From contig CADCVH010000053.1 of assembly GCA_902806085.1 (NCBI GenBank), positions 83,693-147,692 of the forward strand: 64,000 nt of DNA. The letters are read 5' to 3'. Shown here one piece after another: positions 1-7,534 of this stretch. Under the pieces are notes generated by a model, which had not been told where the DNA came from, made no database searches, and worked only from the letters and a program-made list of their open reading frames with translations. Numbering within the stretch: position 1 is the first letter of the stretch; each line of letters opens with the position of its first letter. The position numbers and the translations under genes are program-made. The stretch comes from an uncultured Rubrobacteraceae bacterium (GTDB lineage Bacteria > Actinomycetota > Rubrobacteria > Rubrobacterales > Rubrobacteraceae).

Positions 1-123
1 GCGCCCGATCTTCACGCAGGGCAAGGACCCCTCCCTGCACCAGCGGTAGACCGTCACCTGCCCCACGCCCAGGTACCCGGCCACCTCCTCCGTTCCCAGC
101 AACCCCTCCAACCGCTCGGCCAT
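1..123 (-). CDS. Excisionase-family helix-turn-helix protein, C-terminus cut by window edge
   Basis: Reading from the ATG at 123 toward the window edge gives 41 residues, open at position 1. The visible part contains EEVAGYLGVGQVTVYRW followed by REGSLPCVKIGR, the pattern of the MerR-like/excisionase HTH_17 fold (helix, turn, recognition helix, then a basic wing). Proteins of this family are small DNA binders: recombination directionality factors, plasmid regulators or stand-alone transcription factors. The visible end is where the HTH normally finishes, so the full protein could be anything from about 60 residues upward. The neighbour, starting at 317, is transcribed divergently. The target cannot be inferred. 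Confidence 0.75.
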   Translation of the reverse strand, partial: MAERLEGLLGTEEVAGYLGVGQVTVYRWCREGSLPCVKIGR

Positions 124-222
124 TTATCCTCGCTTCTTTCGCCCACGGACCTCGCGCCCCCGCCGCTTAGAGCCCAATCTTCCCAAGGCTGCGGCATTTT
201 TGCGGTACTTGACAATATTTAA

Positions 223-248
223 GTTTACTCCACGGATTCCTGGGGTAC
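223..248 (+). promoter_or_regulatory. SigB-type (general stress) promoter candidate
   Basis: GTTTAC (223-228), a 14-base spacer, then GGGTAC (243-248). This fits the actinobacterial and Bacillus SigB pattern GTTTAA-N12-15-GGGTAY. The start of transcription would be near 255, about 60 bases before the GTG at 317. A TTGACA at 209-214 overlaps the region but has no good -10 at 16-18 bases. The stress-protein genes downstream suit the assignment, and the same pattern with the same spacer recurs at 7356, 46353 and 62291. Confidence 0.55.
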
Positions 249-316
249 GGGATTTGGCGTAGTCGTGCGCGGACGTTGTCGCGCGCGGAGCACGCGGCTA
301 GTTTGGAGGCAATGCA

Positions 317-1222
317 GTGGAGAATCGCAGCGACGGGTACACGGCGATAGAGGATCGGTACGCCGGCTACACCGTGGTCGACCAGGACGGTTCCAAGATA
401 GGCAAAGTAGACGACCTGTTCCTAGACGAGAGCGACAACCCCGAGTACTTCGGCGTGAAGATGGGCTTCCTCGGCACCAGGAGCACCCTCATCCCCGCCG
501 ACATCACCACCACCGACGAGGCGAACAACACCATTACCGTGTCGACGGACAAGGAGACCGCGAAGAACGGTCCGGCCTTCGACGACGACCGGGAGATCAC
601 CCCCGAGTACGAGAACGAGGTGCGCTCCTACTACGGTCTGGGCGCCGCGACGGGCTCCGGCTCCTACGGCGACTACGAGGGCTCGGAGACGGGCGTCGAG
701 CACTCCGGCGCGGGGACGACCGGGTCGACCAGCGCCGGCACGGTGGGCTCCGGGATGACGATGGGCGACACGGAGTCCGGCGAGTTCCGCGAGCACGACC
801 GCAACCAGGAGGGCGTGGCGCAGCCCGGTTCCGACCTCGACGACCGCGACGAGCTGCGGGTGCAGAGGAGCGAGGAGGAGCTCAGGGCCGGCACCCGCGA
901 GCGCGAGGCGGGCGCCATGAGGGTGCGCAAGCGCGTGAGGACCGACCGCGAGCGCATGGAGGTTCCGGTAAAGCACGAGGAAGTGAGCGTGGAGCGGGTT
1001 CCGGTCTCGGGTGAGGCCACGGAGGCGCAGATAGGCGAGGACGAGGTGTCGGTGCCGGTGACCGAGGAGGAGGTCGTGGTCGACAAGAGGGCGGTTGCCA
1101 AGGAGGAGGTCAGGGTCCGCAAGGACGTGGTGGAGGGCACGGAGGTGGTGGAGGAGGACGTCCGCCGCGAGGAGGTGGACGTGGAGGACGCCACCGAGCG
1201 GGGCCGCGGCACCGAGCGCTAA
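317..1222 (+). CDS. PRC-barrel plus DUF2382 (YsnF/AvaK-type) stress protein
   Basis: 301 residues. Residues about 12-95 form a PRC-barrel domain (GYTVVDQDGSKIGKVDDLF, then PEYFGVKMGF), a fold found in photosynthetic reaction centre H subunits and RimM that usually binds protein partners. A Gly/Ser/Thr linker (about 110-165) leads to a charged DUF2382 domain (about 170-290) made of alternating short beta strands such as EEVSVERVPV and EEEVVVDKRAV. There is no signal peptide or membrane segment, so it is probably cytoplasmic. GTG start with GGAGG at 305-309. The family is linked to general stress and desiccation in actinobacteria and Deinococcus, but no reaction is known. Two paralogues follow at once, which indicates local duplication. 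Confidence 0.85.
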   Translation: MENRSDGYTAIEDRYAGYTVVDQDGSKIGKVDDLFLDESDNPEYFGVKMGFLGTRSTLIPADITTTDEANNTITVSTDKETAKNGPAFDDDREITPEYENEVRSYYGLGAATGSGSYGDYEGSETGVEHSGAGTTGSTSAGTVGSGMTMGDTESGEFREHDRNQEGVAQPGSDLDDRDELRVQRSEEELRAGTREREAGAMRVRKRVRTDRERMEVPVKHEEVSVERVPVSGEATEAQIGEDEVSVPVTEEEVVVDKRAVAKEEVRVRKDVVEGTEVVEEDVRREEVDVEDATERGRGTER

Positions 1223-1239
1223 GGGCGAACCGCTTGTCG

Positions 1240-1270
1240 GGGGGCGCGCCGTGCGGAACGGCGCGCCCCC
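1240..1270 (+). terminator. GC-rich hairpin terminator
   Basis: Perfect 13-bp inverted repeat (1240-1252 and 1258-1270) with a 5-base loop, followed by TTAGCTTT. It lies 18 bases after the stop of the first PRC/DUF2382 gene and probably separates it, wholly or partly, from the paralogues downstream. Confidence 0.7.
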
Positions 1271-1319
1271 TTAGCTTTGGTCGTCTGGAGCAGAGGCTCT
1301 CAGCCCAGAAAGGTCCGTT

Positions 1320-1793
1320 ATGGCTTACGAAGGACGAGATGAACGGCCGCCGGGGGGGGACCCCGTGGGGCCGGAGGCCGATGAGCGTGGTGGCCTCGAA
1401 GATGATTTGAGGGTTCAGCGCTCCGAAGAGGAGTTGCGGGCCGGCGTCAGGCAGCGCGAGGCCGGCTCCATGAACGTCAAGAAGAGCGTGCGCACCGAGC
1501 GCGAAGAGGTGCGGGTTCCGAAGAGGCGTGAGGAGATCGACGTCGAGCGGGTGCCGATGGATCGGGAGGTCGCGGAGGCCGAGTTCGGGGACGAGGAGGT
1601 CGTCGTTCAGGTCTTCGAGGAAGAGGTCGTGGTCTCCAAGCGGATCGTGCTGAAAGAAGAGATCCGGCTGCGCAAGAGGGTCGTGGAGGAAGAAGAGGTC
1701 GTCGAGGTCGACCTCCGCAAGGAGGAGGTCGAGATAGACGACCGGACCGAGCGGGGCGGCCGGCAGGGACCTCTGGCGTCAGAGAGGGAGTAG
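1320..1793 (+). CDS. DUF2382-only (YsnF/AvaK-type) stress protein
   Basis: 157 residues. Residues about 28-150 align along their length with the DUF2382 halves of both neighbours (shared VQRSEEELRAG near residue 32 and the repeated EEVVV strands), but the PRC barrel is missing and is replaced by a 27-residue polar leader. Its stop lies 4 bases before the ATG of the next paralogue, so the two are surely co-transcribed. The protein is very acidic and basic by turns with no hydrophobic segment, so it is soluble. It probably partners or caps the two PRC-containing paralogues; that is inference. Molecular function is unknown. Confidence 0.82.
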   Translation: MAYEGRDERPPGGDPVGPEADERGGLEDDLRVQRSEEELRAGVRQREAGSMNVKKSVRTEREEVRVPKRREEIDVERVPMDREVAEAEFGDEEVVVQVFEEEVVVSKRIVLKEEIRLRKRVVEEEEVVEVDLRKEEVEIDDRTERGGRQGPLASERE

Positions 1794-1797
1794 GCGA

Positions 1798-2856
1798 ATG
1801 GCCCAGGAAAACGCAGGTAAGCGGTTCGAGGGCTACACCGTCTACGACCAGCACTACGAGAAGGTCGGTAAGGTGGACGACCTCTTCGTGGACGAGAACG
1901 ATAGTCCCGAGTACATCGGCGTCAAGATGGGCCTCTTCGGGGATCCATCTACGCTCATCCCCATGGACATCGTGCGGGTGAACGACGCGCGCCAGCTCGT
2001 CGAGGTCGCATCCGACAAAGAGACCATCAAGAGCGCCCCCAGCTTCGGCAACGACGCGGACATAACGTCCGAGTTCGAGGACAGCGTGTACGTCCACTTC
2101 GGGGCGACGCGCGAGGTTCGGCCGGTGGACAGGGGCGGGTACGGCGCCTATCAAGCCGGGGACGCGGCGTACGGGGGGCGATCTTCGTTGCCCAAACCCG
2201 CCTCGACGCGGGCGGCCCCGCCGGAGTACGTGCCCCCGACGGAGGTTCGCGAAGCCGAATACGCGTCGGACCCCGCGGGCGGGGAGCGGCGCTACACCGA
2301 CCCGCAGCCGCGGAAAGAGCACGCGGCGCCCCGCGACGGCGGACGCGTGTACGAGTTGGACATCGGGGCCGAGCCTCGGGAGACGGGCGTCGAACGCTCC
2401 GGTGCCGGGACGACCGGGTCGGGCGAGTTTCGCGGGCACGACCGCGACCGGGAGGGCGTGGCGCGGTCCGGCGGCGATCTCGATGACCGCGACGAGTTCA
2501 GGGTGCAGCGCTCCGAAGAGGAGCTTAGGGTCGGCACCCGCGGGCGCGAGGCCGGCAGCGTCAAGGTCCGCAAGCGGGTCCGCGTCGACCGCGAGCGCCT
2601 GAGCGTTCCGACCCGCCGCGAAGAAGTGAGCGTGGAGCGGGTGCCGGTAAGCGGTGAGGCCACCGAGGCTCAGATAGGCGAGGACGAGGTGTCCGTGCCC
2701 GTGGTCGAGGACGAGGTCGTGGTCCAGAAGCGCGCCGTGGCGAAGGAGGAGATCCGCATCCGCAAGGACGTCGTCCGGGGGGAGCAGATCGTCGAGGAGG
2801 ACGTCAGGCGCGAGGAGGTCGAGATAGAGGACCACACCAGGCGAGGCGGGCAGTAG
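1798..2856 (+). CDS. PRC-barrel plus DUF2382 stress protein (second copy)
   Basis: 352 residues. The PRC barrel is at about 10-90 (GYTVYDQHYEKVGKVDDLF, PEYIGVKMGLFG) and the DUF2382 domain at about 225-345. The linker between them is longer than in the first copy and rich in Pro, Ala and Tyr, so it is probably disordered. C-terminal halves of the two copies are close to identical (for example SGEATEAQIGEDEVSVPV in both), so the duplication is recent or subject to gene conversion. ATG start, 4 bases after the previous stop, with GGGAGTAGG as ribosome site inside the previous gene. Cytoplasmic; role in stress inferred from family and neighbours. Confidence 0.85.
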   Translation: MAQENAGKRFEGYTVYDQHYEKVGKVDDLFVDENDSPEYIGVKMGLFGDPSTLIPMDIVRVNDARQLVEVASDKETIKSAPSFGNDADITSEFEDSVYVHFGATREVRPVDRGGYGAYQAGDAAYGGRSSLPKPASTRAAPPEYVPPTEVREAEYASDPAGGERRYTDPQPRKEHAAPRDGGRVYELDIGAEPRETGVERSGAGTTGSGEFRGHDRDREGVARSGGDLDDRDEFRVQRSEEELRVGTRGREAGSVKVRKRVRVDRERLSVPTRREEVSVERVPVSGEATEAQIGEDEVSVPVVEDEVVVQKRAVAKEEIRIRKDVVRGEQIVEEDVRREEVEIEDHTRRGGQ

Positions 2857-2914
2857 CAAACAGGCTGGCCGGTACGCAAGACGTTCCGGCCCCGCGAACA
2901 CGGGAGGCAACAAC

Positions 2915-3112
2915 ATGGACTTAGGCGGCTTCAATCCCCAGGACGCGCAGCAGTATTTGCAGGGCGTCAACTGGCCGGCGGACAAGCAGGAAGTGGTCAA
3001 CAAGGCCGAGGGCAACGGCGCCCCGCAGCCCATGCTAGAGCAGCTCAAGAACCTCGGGGGCGGCCAGTTCTCGGGTCCTCAAGACGTGATCGGCAAGTTG
3101 CAGGGCGGGTAG
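2915..3112 (+). CDS. DUF2795-family small protein
   Basis: 65 residues, ATG preceded by GGGAGGC. The sequence GVNWPADKQEVVNKAEGNGA, then a leucine-rich helix and a terminal segment FSGPQDVIGKLQGG, follows the DUF2795 pattern (a helix-loop-helix unit in which a small protein or domain of about 50-60 residues is typical of Actinobacteria and related soil bacteria). The family is often found near stress or chaperone genes and has no proven activity. It sits between the DUF2382 genes and the aquaporin, all on one strand, and is probably part of the same stress-induced unit. Confidence 0.8.
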   Translation: MDLGGFNPQDAQQYLQGVNWPADKQEVVNKAEGNGAPQPMLEQLKNLGGGQFSGPQDVIGKLQGG

Positions 3113-3190
3113 TCCTCTCCGGGACACGAACCGCGGATGCCGGCCGCGCGGCCGGTGAAGTGACGAAAACTCTTAAAGAGGGGGAACGAA

Positions 3191-4141
3191 TTGGATTCCG
3201 AAGGAAACAGGCGCGAAGAGGGGGTGCGCCCGGAGGCGGGACAGGACCGGACGACCGGCCGGCCCGCGGGCGACGAAGGCCGCGGGTTGGCAGACGGCCC
3301 GACATCGGGCGTCCGCCGGGCCGGCTCGGTCACGTCCCGGCAGGACACGGGCGGTGGGCGCCTCACCAGGGACGAGATGCGCCGCGCGGCCAAAGAGGGC
3401 TTGATCGAGAGGGAAGAAGAGCTTAAGGGCGACGGCCTGTACGGCAGCAGCACCAGCGACCCAATTATGCCCGTCGCCCTGGCCGAGCTCGTCGGCACCT
3501 TTATCCTCGTCTTCGGCGGGACCGCCGTCGCGGTCGGCGCCATACTCAGTCGCCCGACGGCGGGCGCCGCCTACGACTCGCTGGCGATAGCCCTGGCCTT
3601 CGGGCTGGCGCTCGCGGCGGTGGTCGCGGCAATCGGGCACGTCTCCGGGGCGCACGTCAACCCGGCCGTTACGCTCGGGATGGCCTCCACCGGCAAGTTC
3701 CCCTGGAAGTCCGTGCCCATCTACCTCGGGGCGCAGCTCGTTGGCGCGGTGCTGGGCGCCCTCGGCACCTGGCTCGCCTTCGGCGGTCCGGGCAGGATCG
3801 AGGCGAAGCTGGCGGCCACCTACCCGGCGCAGGGGGTGGGGGACCTCCAGGCGTTCCTGCTGGAGATACTCATCACCTTCATCCTCGTCTTCGTGGTGAT
3901 CTCGGTGGCGACCGACGATCGGGCGCCCGCGCCCATAGCCCCCGTAGCCGTGGGCTTCGCCCTGGCCGTCGGGGTCTTTATAGCCGGCCCCGTGACCGGG
4001 GGCGCGGTCAACCCGGTGCGCGCGCTGGGACCGATGCTCGTGGCGGGCGACCTCACGAGCGCGTGGCTCTACATACTGGGGCCGATCATCGGCGGCGTGC
4101 TGGCAGCACTCCTCTACGACCGCACCATGGCCCAGAGCTGA
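3191..4141 (+). CDS. MIP-family aquaporin/glycerol channel with long polar N-terminus
   Basis: 316 residues, TTG start after GAGGGGGA. Residues 1-90 are polar and unlike any channel; residues 91-316 are a normal six-helix major intrinsic protein of about 225 residues. The first half-helix motif is HVNPAV (Asn157-Pro-Ala). The second is AVNPVRALGP, with Val276 in place of the usual Ala, while the Arg of the selectivity filter is kept. It should let water or small neutral solutes cross the inner membrane, which suits an osmotic or desiccation stress island. A later start near residue 63-66 would give a conventional length, but the open frame and ribosome site favour the long form. Confidence 0.88.
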   Translation: MDSEGNRREEGVRPEAGQDRTTGRPAGDEGRGLADGPTSGVRRAGSVTSRQDTGGGRLTRDEMRRAAKEGLIEREEELKGDGLYGSSTSDPIMPVALAELVGTFILVFGGTAVAVGAILSRPTAGAAYDSLAIALAFGLALAAVVAAIGHVSGAHVNPAVTLGMASTGKFPWKSVPIYLGAQLVGAVLGALGTWLAFGGPGRIEAKLAATYPAQGVGDLQAFLLEILITFILVFVVISVATDDRAPAPIAPVAVGFALAVGVFIAGPVTGGAVNPVRALGPMLVAGDLTSAWLYILGPIIGGVLAALLYDRTMAQS

Positions 4142-4184
4142 GCGCGCGCGGCCCGTCGGAAGCCGACGCGAAAGGAGCACGAGG

Positions 4185-4931
4185 ATGAGCGATAGAGGGC
4201 AAGGAGAAGGCAACACCGACGCGCCGAGGGTGGACGCCGAGCACGGCGAACGCGGCGCTGAAGTCAGCAACGAAGGCGGCGGAGGGTCCGGTCCCCGCAG
4301 GGTCAGCGACGTGCGGCGGGAGCAGGAGACGAACCGTGGCTCGACCGGATCCTCCGATACGAGCCGGGACACGGACACACGCACCGACCACATCACCGAC
4401 CGGGACACGAGGCAGGGTACGGACCGGGGCACGGGGACCGACCGGGGCACGAGCTGGATCAGCGTTATCCTCGGCTGGCTCTGCGCGCTCGGGGCGGCGT
4501 TCATCCTCACCGGCATCGTGGGCGCCATCGTAGGCGGCATCATCGCGGCTTTGGGCCTCGGCGCGGCCGGGGGCGGCATCTCTAGCATCGTGGGGGCTGT
4601 CGTGACCCTCCTGTTGGCGTTCTTTATCGGCGGATACGTGGCGGGCAGGATGGCGAGCCGCTCGGGGGCCAAGCACGGCCTCCTGGTCGCGCTCCTCGCC
4701 CTCATAGCCGCGATAATCTTCGCGGTCGCCGGCGGCGTCATAGGCGGCGTCTTCGGGGAGGCCCTCGCCAACGCTATTCCGCCCGGCCTCACGCAGGCCA
4801 TACCGACGAGCGTGCCGCAGGGCCTGGGCATCGCGGCCATAATAGGCGGCATCCTCGTGCTGCTGGCGCCGTTTATCGGCGGCGCTTTGGGCGGCTCCAA
4901 GGGCGCCAAGACCGGCCAGAACCGGCCGTAA
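4185..4931 (+). CDS. Glycine-rich membrane protein of unknown function
   Basis: 248 residues, ATG with GAAAGGAGC upstream. Residues 1-90 are polar with Asp/Thr/Arg repeats (DTRTDHITDRDT, then DRGTGTDRGT) and probably disordered. From about residue 91 there are four hydrophobic segments rich in Gly, Ala and Ile (near 91-125, 130-150, 165-190 and 210-235), so the protein is an integral membrane protein with a cytoplasmic or external polar tail. It resembles the many Gly-zipper or TIGR04086-like membrane proteins of stress islands, but no specific family is claimed. It is the last gene before a strong terminator and follows the aquaporin by 43 bases. Confidence 0.75.
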   Translation: MSDRGQGEGNTDAPRVDAEHGERGAEVSNEGGGGSGPRRVSDVRREQETNRGSTGSSDTSRDTDTRTDHITDRDTRQGTDRGTGTDRGTSWISVILGWLCALGAAFILTGIVGAIVGGIIAALGLGAAGGGISSIVGAVVTLLLAFFIGGYVAGRMASRSGAKHGLLVALLALIAAIIFAVAGGVIGGVFGEALANAIPPGLTQAIPTSVPQGLGIAAIIGGILVLLAPFIGGALGGSKGAKTGQNRP

Positions 4932-4945
4932 AGTAGACGAAGAAC

Positions 4946-4982
4946 CCCGGGGGGGCGCGGCCTAGAGCCGCGCCCCCCCGGG
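4946..4982 (+). terminator. Strong GC hairpin terminator of the stress island
   Basis: Perfect 16-bp inverted repeat, 4946-4961 paired with 4967-4982, loop CTAGA. It lies 14 bases after the membrane-protein stop. No T-tract follows, as is common for actinobacterial terminators. Confidence 0.75.
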
Positions 4983-5189
4983 CCATTCGAAGGTACAGGG
5001 GCAAGAAGGAGAAAGAAACAGGATCAGTAGGTAGATCGCTTTCGCGGGGGCTCGGCTCTGCCCCAAGTGCCCTCCCGGCGCTCATCGGCGCCCCGCTGAT
5101 CCTCGTGATCGGCCACGTCGTCGCCAAGGTCCTCCAGGGCGCCGAACCCCGCAAAACCGCAAACAGGTCCGAGGATTGGGGGTGAAAGC

Positions 5190-5273
5190 GTGGGTTATAT
5201 CCTGAGAAGGGTGCTGCTGGCCGCGGCGCCCTTCCTCTGGCGCAAGTTCAAACAGAGGCGCCGCAAGAGCTAG
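5190..5273 (+). CDS. Candidate 27-residue basic small protein
   Basis: GTG start with GGGGGTGAAA directly upstream; the product begins MGYILRRVLL, continues with a short hydrophobic stretch (AAAPFLW) and ends in RKFKQRRRKS. The hydrophobic-then-basic layout suggests a small membrane-edge or nucleic-acid-binding peptide. A similar start and layout occur at 8673 (MGYLPGGRLL, then VLWLKREEGRR). The stretch before it, 4991-5185, holds a plus-strand frame with a hydrophobic segment (LPALIGAPLILVIGHVVAKV) ending in TGA at 5183-5185 but with no ATG, GTG or TTG at its head, so it could be a decayed gene. No family recognised. Confidence 0.4.
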   Translation: MGYILRRVLLAAAPFLWRKFKQRRRKS

Positions 5274-5315
5274 CGAATCGGGCTTTTGTGGCCGGCAAGA
5301 CCAGAGGGCCGAAAG

Positions 5316-5753
5316 CTAGCGCGACTTTTCCGAAGTACGATGCCTCGGGGAAGTCGCCCTTGCTACGCGGAGCTCTTGTTCCGGCCTTACCGCGTGGCGC
5401 GCCGCGAAGCCGCGCAGGCTCAAAGTCACCAGGGCGATGGTCGTGTCGAACTTGGGGCCCATCATCTCCGGCAACGGGTCCAGGGCCACGAGATCAACCC
5501 CCGCGCGGTGGTACCCCGCGAGCCGTGCGACGAGCTCCCCGGCCGTGCTCTCGACGGTCCGCCAGCCCTCTCTCTCCAGGCCGTCGAGCTTCAAGAACAT
5601 CTCGGCCTCCTCCGGGAAGCTGAAGACCGGCAGCGCCGTCCGCCCCGCGTCGATACCGACGGTAAAAAACTCCGGCCGGCCGGTCCCGGTGTTCTCGATC
5701 AGCCAGTAAACGGTTGTAAGGTCCGGCAGTCGCGCCACCCTGTTCCCCGACAT
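5316..5753 (-). CDS. Conserved-looking hypothetical protein
   Basis: 145 residues from the ATG at 5753, which has GAGGGGAG 6-7 bases upstream; longer readings lack this. The sequence is soluble, with VYWLIENTGTG, FFTVGIDAGRTALPVFSFPE and AEMFLKLDGLEREGWRT. The alternating beta-alpha pattern and the phrase LPVFSFPEEAE recall SseB-like domains, but the match is too weak to name. It stands alone between two plus-strand units. Confidence 0.6.
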   Translation of the reverse strand: MSGNRVARLPDLTTVYWLIENTGTGRPEFFTVGIDAGRTALPVFSFPEEAEMFLKLDGLEREGWRTVESTAGELVARLAGYHRAGVDLVALDPLPEMMGPKFDTTIALVTLSLRGFAARHAVRPEQELRVARATSPRHRTSEKSR

Positions 5754-5951
5754 CTCTGACTCCCCTCTGCGCGAAGCTCGGCACGAAGAGTTTCGCAGGT
5801 ATCGTGATTCCCCAAAACCTCCGCATTGCCGCAACGGGTACGAACAAACACCTTAATACACCGCTACTCCCGCGGAAACCCAGTTGGGTCGTCTTGCATC
5901 GCAAATGCATCGAAAGATGTAGGCGTGTACACCACGCAGATAGGAGAGCAT

Positions 5952-6056
5952 ATGAGTGTAAACTACCTACCAAGACGTAGGGGTGGGGTTCGGGTAGTCA
6001 GAACGTTCGGGGCGGACGCGTGGCGGGGAGAACCCGTGATCCTGGAGGGGCCATGA
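5952..6056 (+). CDS. Candidate 34-residue peptide upstream of the response regulator
   Basis: ATG at 5952 has AGGAG at 5942-5946. The frame gives MSVNYLPRRRGGVRVVRTFG and ends at the TGA 6054-6056, 23 bases before the regulator's GTG. It is basic and may be a leader peptide or a real small protein. The stretch 5754-5951 holds no other gene I can support. Confidence 0.35.
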   Translation: MSVNYLPRRRGGVRVVRTFGADAWRGEPVILEGP

Positions 6057-6079
6057 TCTTCGGTAATTCGAGTTAGAAG

Positions 6080-6751
6080 GTGGAGAACCGCCCGACGACG
6101 GTGCTCCTGGCCGACGACCACACCATGTTCCGCGAGGGATTGGCGAGGCTTTTGACCTCCTACGGGGGGCTAGAGGTGGTCGGGGAGACGACCAACGACG
6201 AGGGCGCCGTCGCCCTCGCCCGCGAGAAGAAGCCCGACGTCGTCATCATGCAGGTGCAGATACCGTTCGAGGAGGCCAAAGAGTCCCTCGACAAGATGCG
6301 CGAGGTCGAGCCGGCGCCGAAGGTCATCATCGTGACCATGTTCGAGGACCCCGCCATGATGCGGGCGTTCTTGAAGCTCGGGGCCAGCGCCTACGTGCTC
6401 AAGAGCTCCTCCACGACCCAGCTCGTGGGGGCTATACGCGCCGCGGCTTTCGCACCCGAAGACCGCGACGCGGTCGTGGGCATGCCGGCGGCGATGCTAG
6501 AAGCGTCGGGGGCGGGGTCTGAGAGCGTGCTCTCGGTGCGGGAGCTCGAGATCCTGCTCCTGGCGGCCCGCGGCCTCTCCAACCGCCAGATAGCCGTCCG
6601 GGTGCACCTGGCGGAGGGGACCGTCAAGCGCCACCTCTCCAACGCCTACCACAAGATGGGCGTCGGCTCCCGCGGCGAGGCCGCGAGGAAGGCGCTGGCC
6701 GAGGAGTGGATCACGGTGCGCGAGATCACCGGGGAAGAGGACGCCGGGTAA
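6080..6751 (+). CDS. Orphan NarL/FixJ-type response regulator lacking the phospho-acceptor Asp
   Basis: 223 residues, GTG start with AGAAGG upstream. Residues 6-122 form a receiver domain: the acidic pair Asp12-Asp13, Thr in IIVTMF and the Lys of YVLKSS are in place. The acceptor position, normally MDV/MDI before a Pro, reads VVIMQVQIP, so Gln58 replaces Asp. Residues 155-215 form a LuxR-type HTH (LSVRELEILLLAARGLSNRQ, then GTVKRHLSNAYHKMGV). It is therefore expected to bind DNA but not to be switched by phosphorylation at this site. No histidine kinase lies in the window. Asp-less receivers can be constitutive or respond to ligands or partners. Confidence 0.88.
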   Translation: MENRPTTVLLADDHTMFREGLARLLTSYGGLEVVGETTNDEGAVALAREKKPDVVIMQVQIPFEEAKESLDKMREVEPAPKVIIVTMFEDPAMMRAFLKLGASAYVLKSSSTTQLVGAIRAAAFAPEDRDAVVGMPAAMLEASGAGSESVLSVRELEILLLAARGLSNRQIAVRVHLAEGTVKRHLSNAYHKMGVGSRGEAARKALAEEWITVREITGEEDAG

Positions 6752-6793
6752 GGGGCGTAGCCCGCAAGCGTAGCCCGCAAGCGTGCCGGGTTA

Positions 6794-7138
6794 CTACACG
6801 CGTTCCCCCAAGACGAGATCTTCCACCTCGTCGACGACCGCGAGCAGGTCGTCCACGCACATGTCCTTTATCTCCCAGATCCGACCGCCCAGGTTGATCC
6901 TGGCGCCCATGCCGTCGCTGTACAGCACCTCGATCCGGTACGCGATGGCGTTCAAGGATTCCGCCCCGGCCCCATCGTTGTCGTGGCGCACGAGCAGGTG
7001 CGGCCTGAACCTGGTTACCTCCCCGTCGAGGGATTCTGAGGGGGCGATCATCACCTCGGCGTCGGGACGGTGTTCGTGCAGGACGACCGCGAGCGTCTCG
7101 CGATACATCCGGGGCTTCACGGTTACAAGTATGCGCAC
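6794..7138 (-). CDS. Hypothetical protein with receiver-like N-terminus
   Basis: 114 residues, GTG start with AGGAG upstream. The first half (MRILVTVKPRMYRETLAVVL, DAEVMIAPSES, FRPHLLVRHDND) reads like the first three beta-alpha units of a CheY-like receiver with the acidic pocket eroded. The second half (AYRIEVLYSDG, INLGGRIWEIKDM, VDDLLAVVDEVEDLVLG) does not. It converges on the orphan regulator, and the two may be functionally linked. A Rubrobacter-type lineage-specific protein is plausible; no activity is claimed. Confidence 0.6.
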   Translation of the reverse strand: MRILVTVKPRMYRETLAVVLHEHRPDAEVMIAPSESLDGEVTRFRPHLLVRHDNDGAGAESLNAIAYRIEVLYSDGMGARINLGGRIWEIKDMCVDDLLAVVDEVEDLVLGERV

Positions 7139-7259
7139 GTCCGTACGCTCCTAACTCGCGGGAAACCAATACGAAACGACTACGCACCAAAGCGGCCCAC
7201 AGATTGCTGTAAGGAGACTATACACCGGGTGCGGGGGGAATCGACCGGATCGCGCCGAC

Positions 7260-7344
7260 AATGTGTTGAAGTGTGTAGCGTGCGTTTCGTGGTTCGGTCT
7301 CGCCACGATGCATCCGCAAGATCCGCTACACATTTCGACACATT
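7260..7344 (+). promoter_or_regulatory. Long RNA hairpin upstream of the desaturase gene
   Basis: Arms at 7260-7280 and 7324-7344 are complementary at 19 of 21 positions, and in plus-strand RNA both mismatches become G-U pairs, so 21 continuous pairs are possible. The 43-base loop has an inner stem TCGTGG/CCACGA (7287-7292 with 7303-7308). The rest of the gap 7139-7534 holds a promoter candidate at 7356 and no gene. Possible roles: terminator or processing site, RNA thermosensor, or paired operators (each arm carries TGTG-type repeats). Confidence 0.5.
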
Positions 7345-7355
7345 TTCCGCGAATA

Positions 7356-7381
7356 AGTTACCGGAATGACACTCGGGGTGT
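7356..7381 (+). promoter_or_regulatory. SigB-type promoter candidate for the desaturase
   Basis: AGTTAC (7356-7361), 14-base spacer, GGGTGT (7376-7381). Same layout as 223-248 and 46353-46378, with one departure in the -10 (G for A). The leader to the ATG at 7535 would be about 145 bases. Confidence 0.4.
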
Positions 7382-7534
7382 CGTGGCGAGGATATATTCC
7401 CTTACGCTGCCCGCAGCGTACAGGAGCTCGCACGCGGTTCTTCCTTCGAGGCGGTCCGGCTCATTGGACTTCCCTGTTCGCCGCCTGTGATGGAACCGCC
7501 GGAGCGTTGCCCCGGCCGGAAAGGAACATAACGC

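Noticed and set aside
3173-4909. 578-codon minus-strand frame
   Set aside because: Antisense of the aquaporin and membrane-protein genes with no family features.
4991-5185. Plus-strand frame with a hydrophobic segment ending in TGA at 5183-5185
   Set aside because: No ATG, GTG or TTG at a usable place; at most a decayed gene, noted with the entry at 5190.
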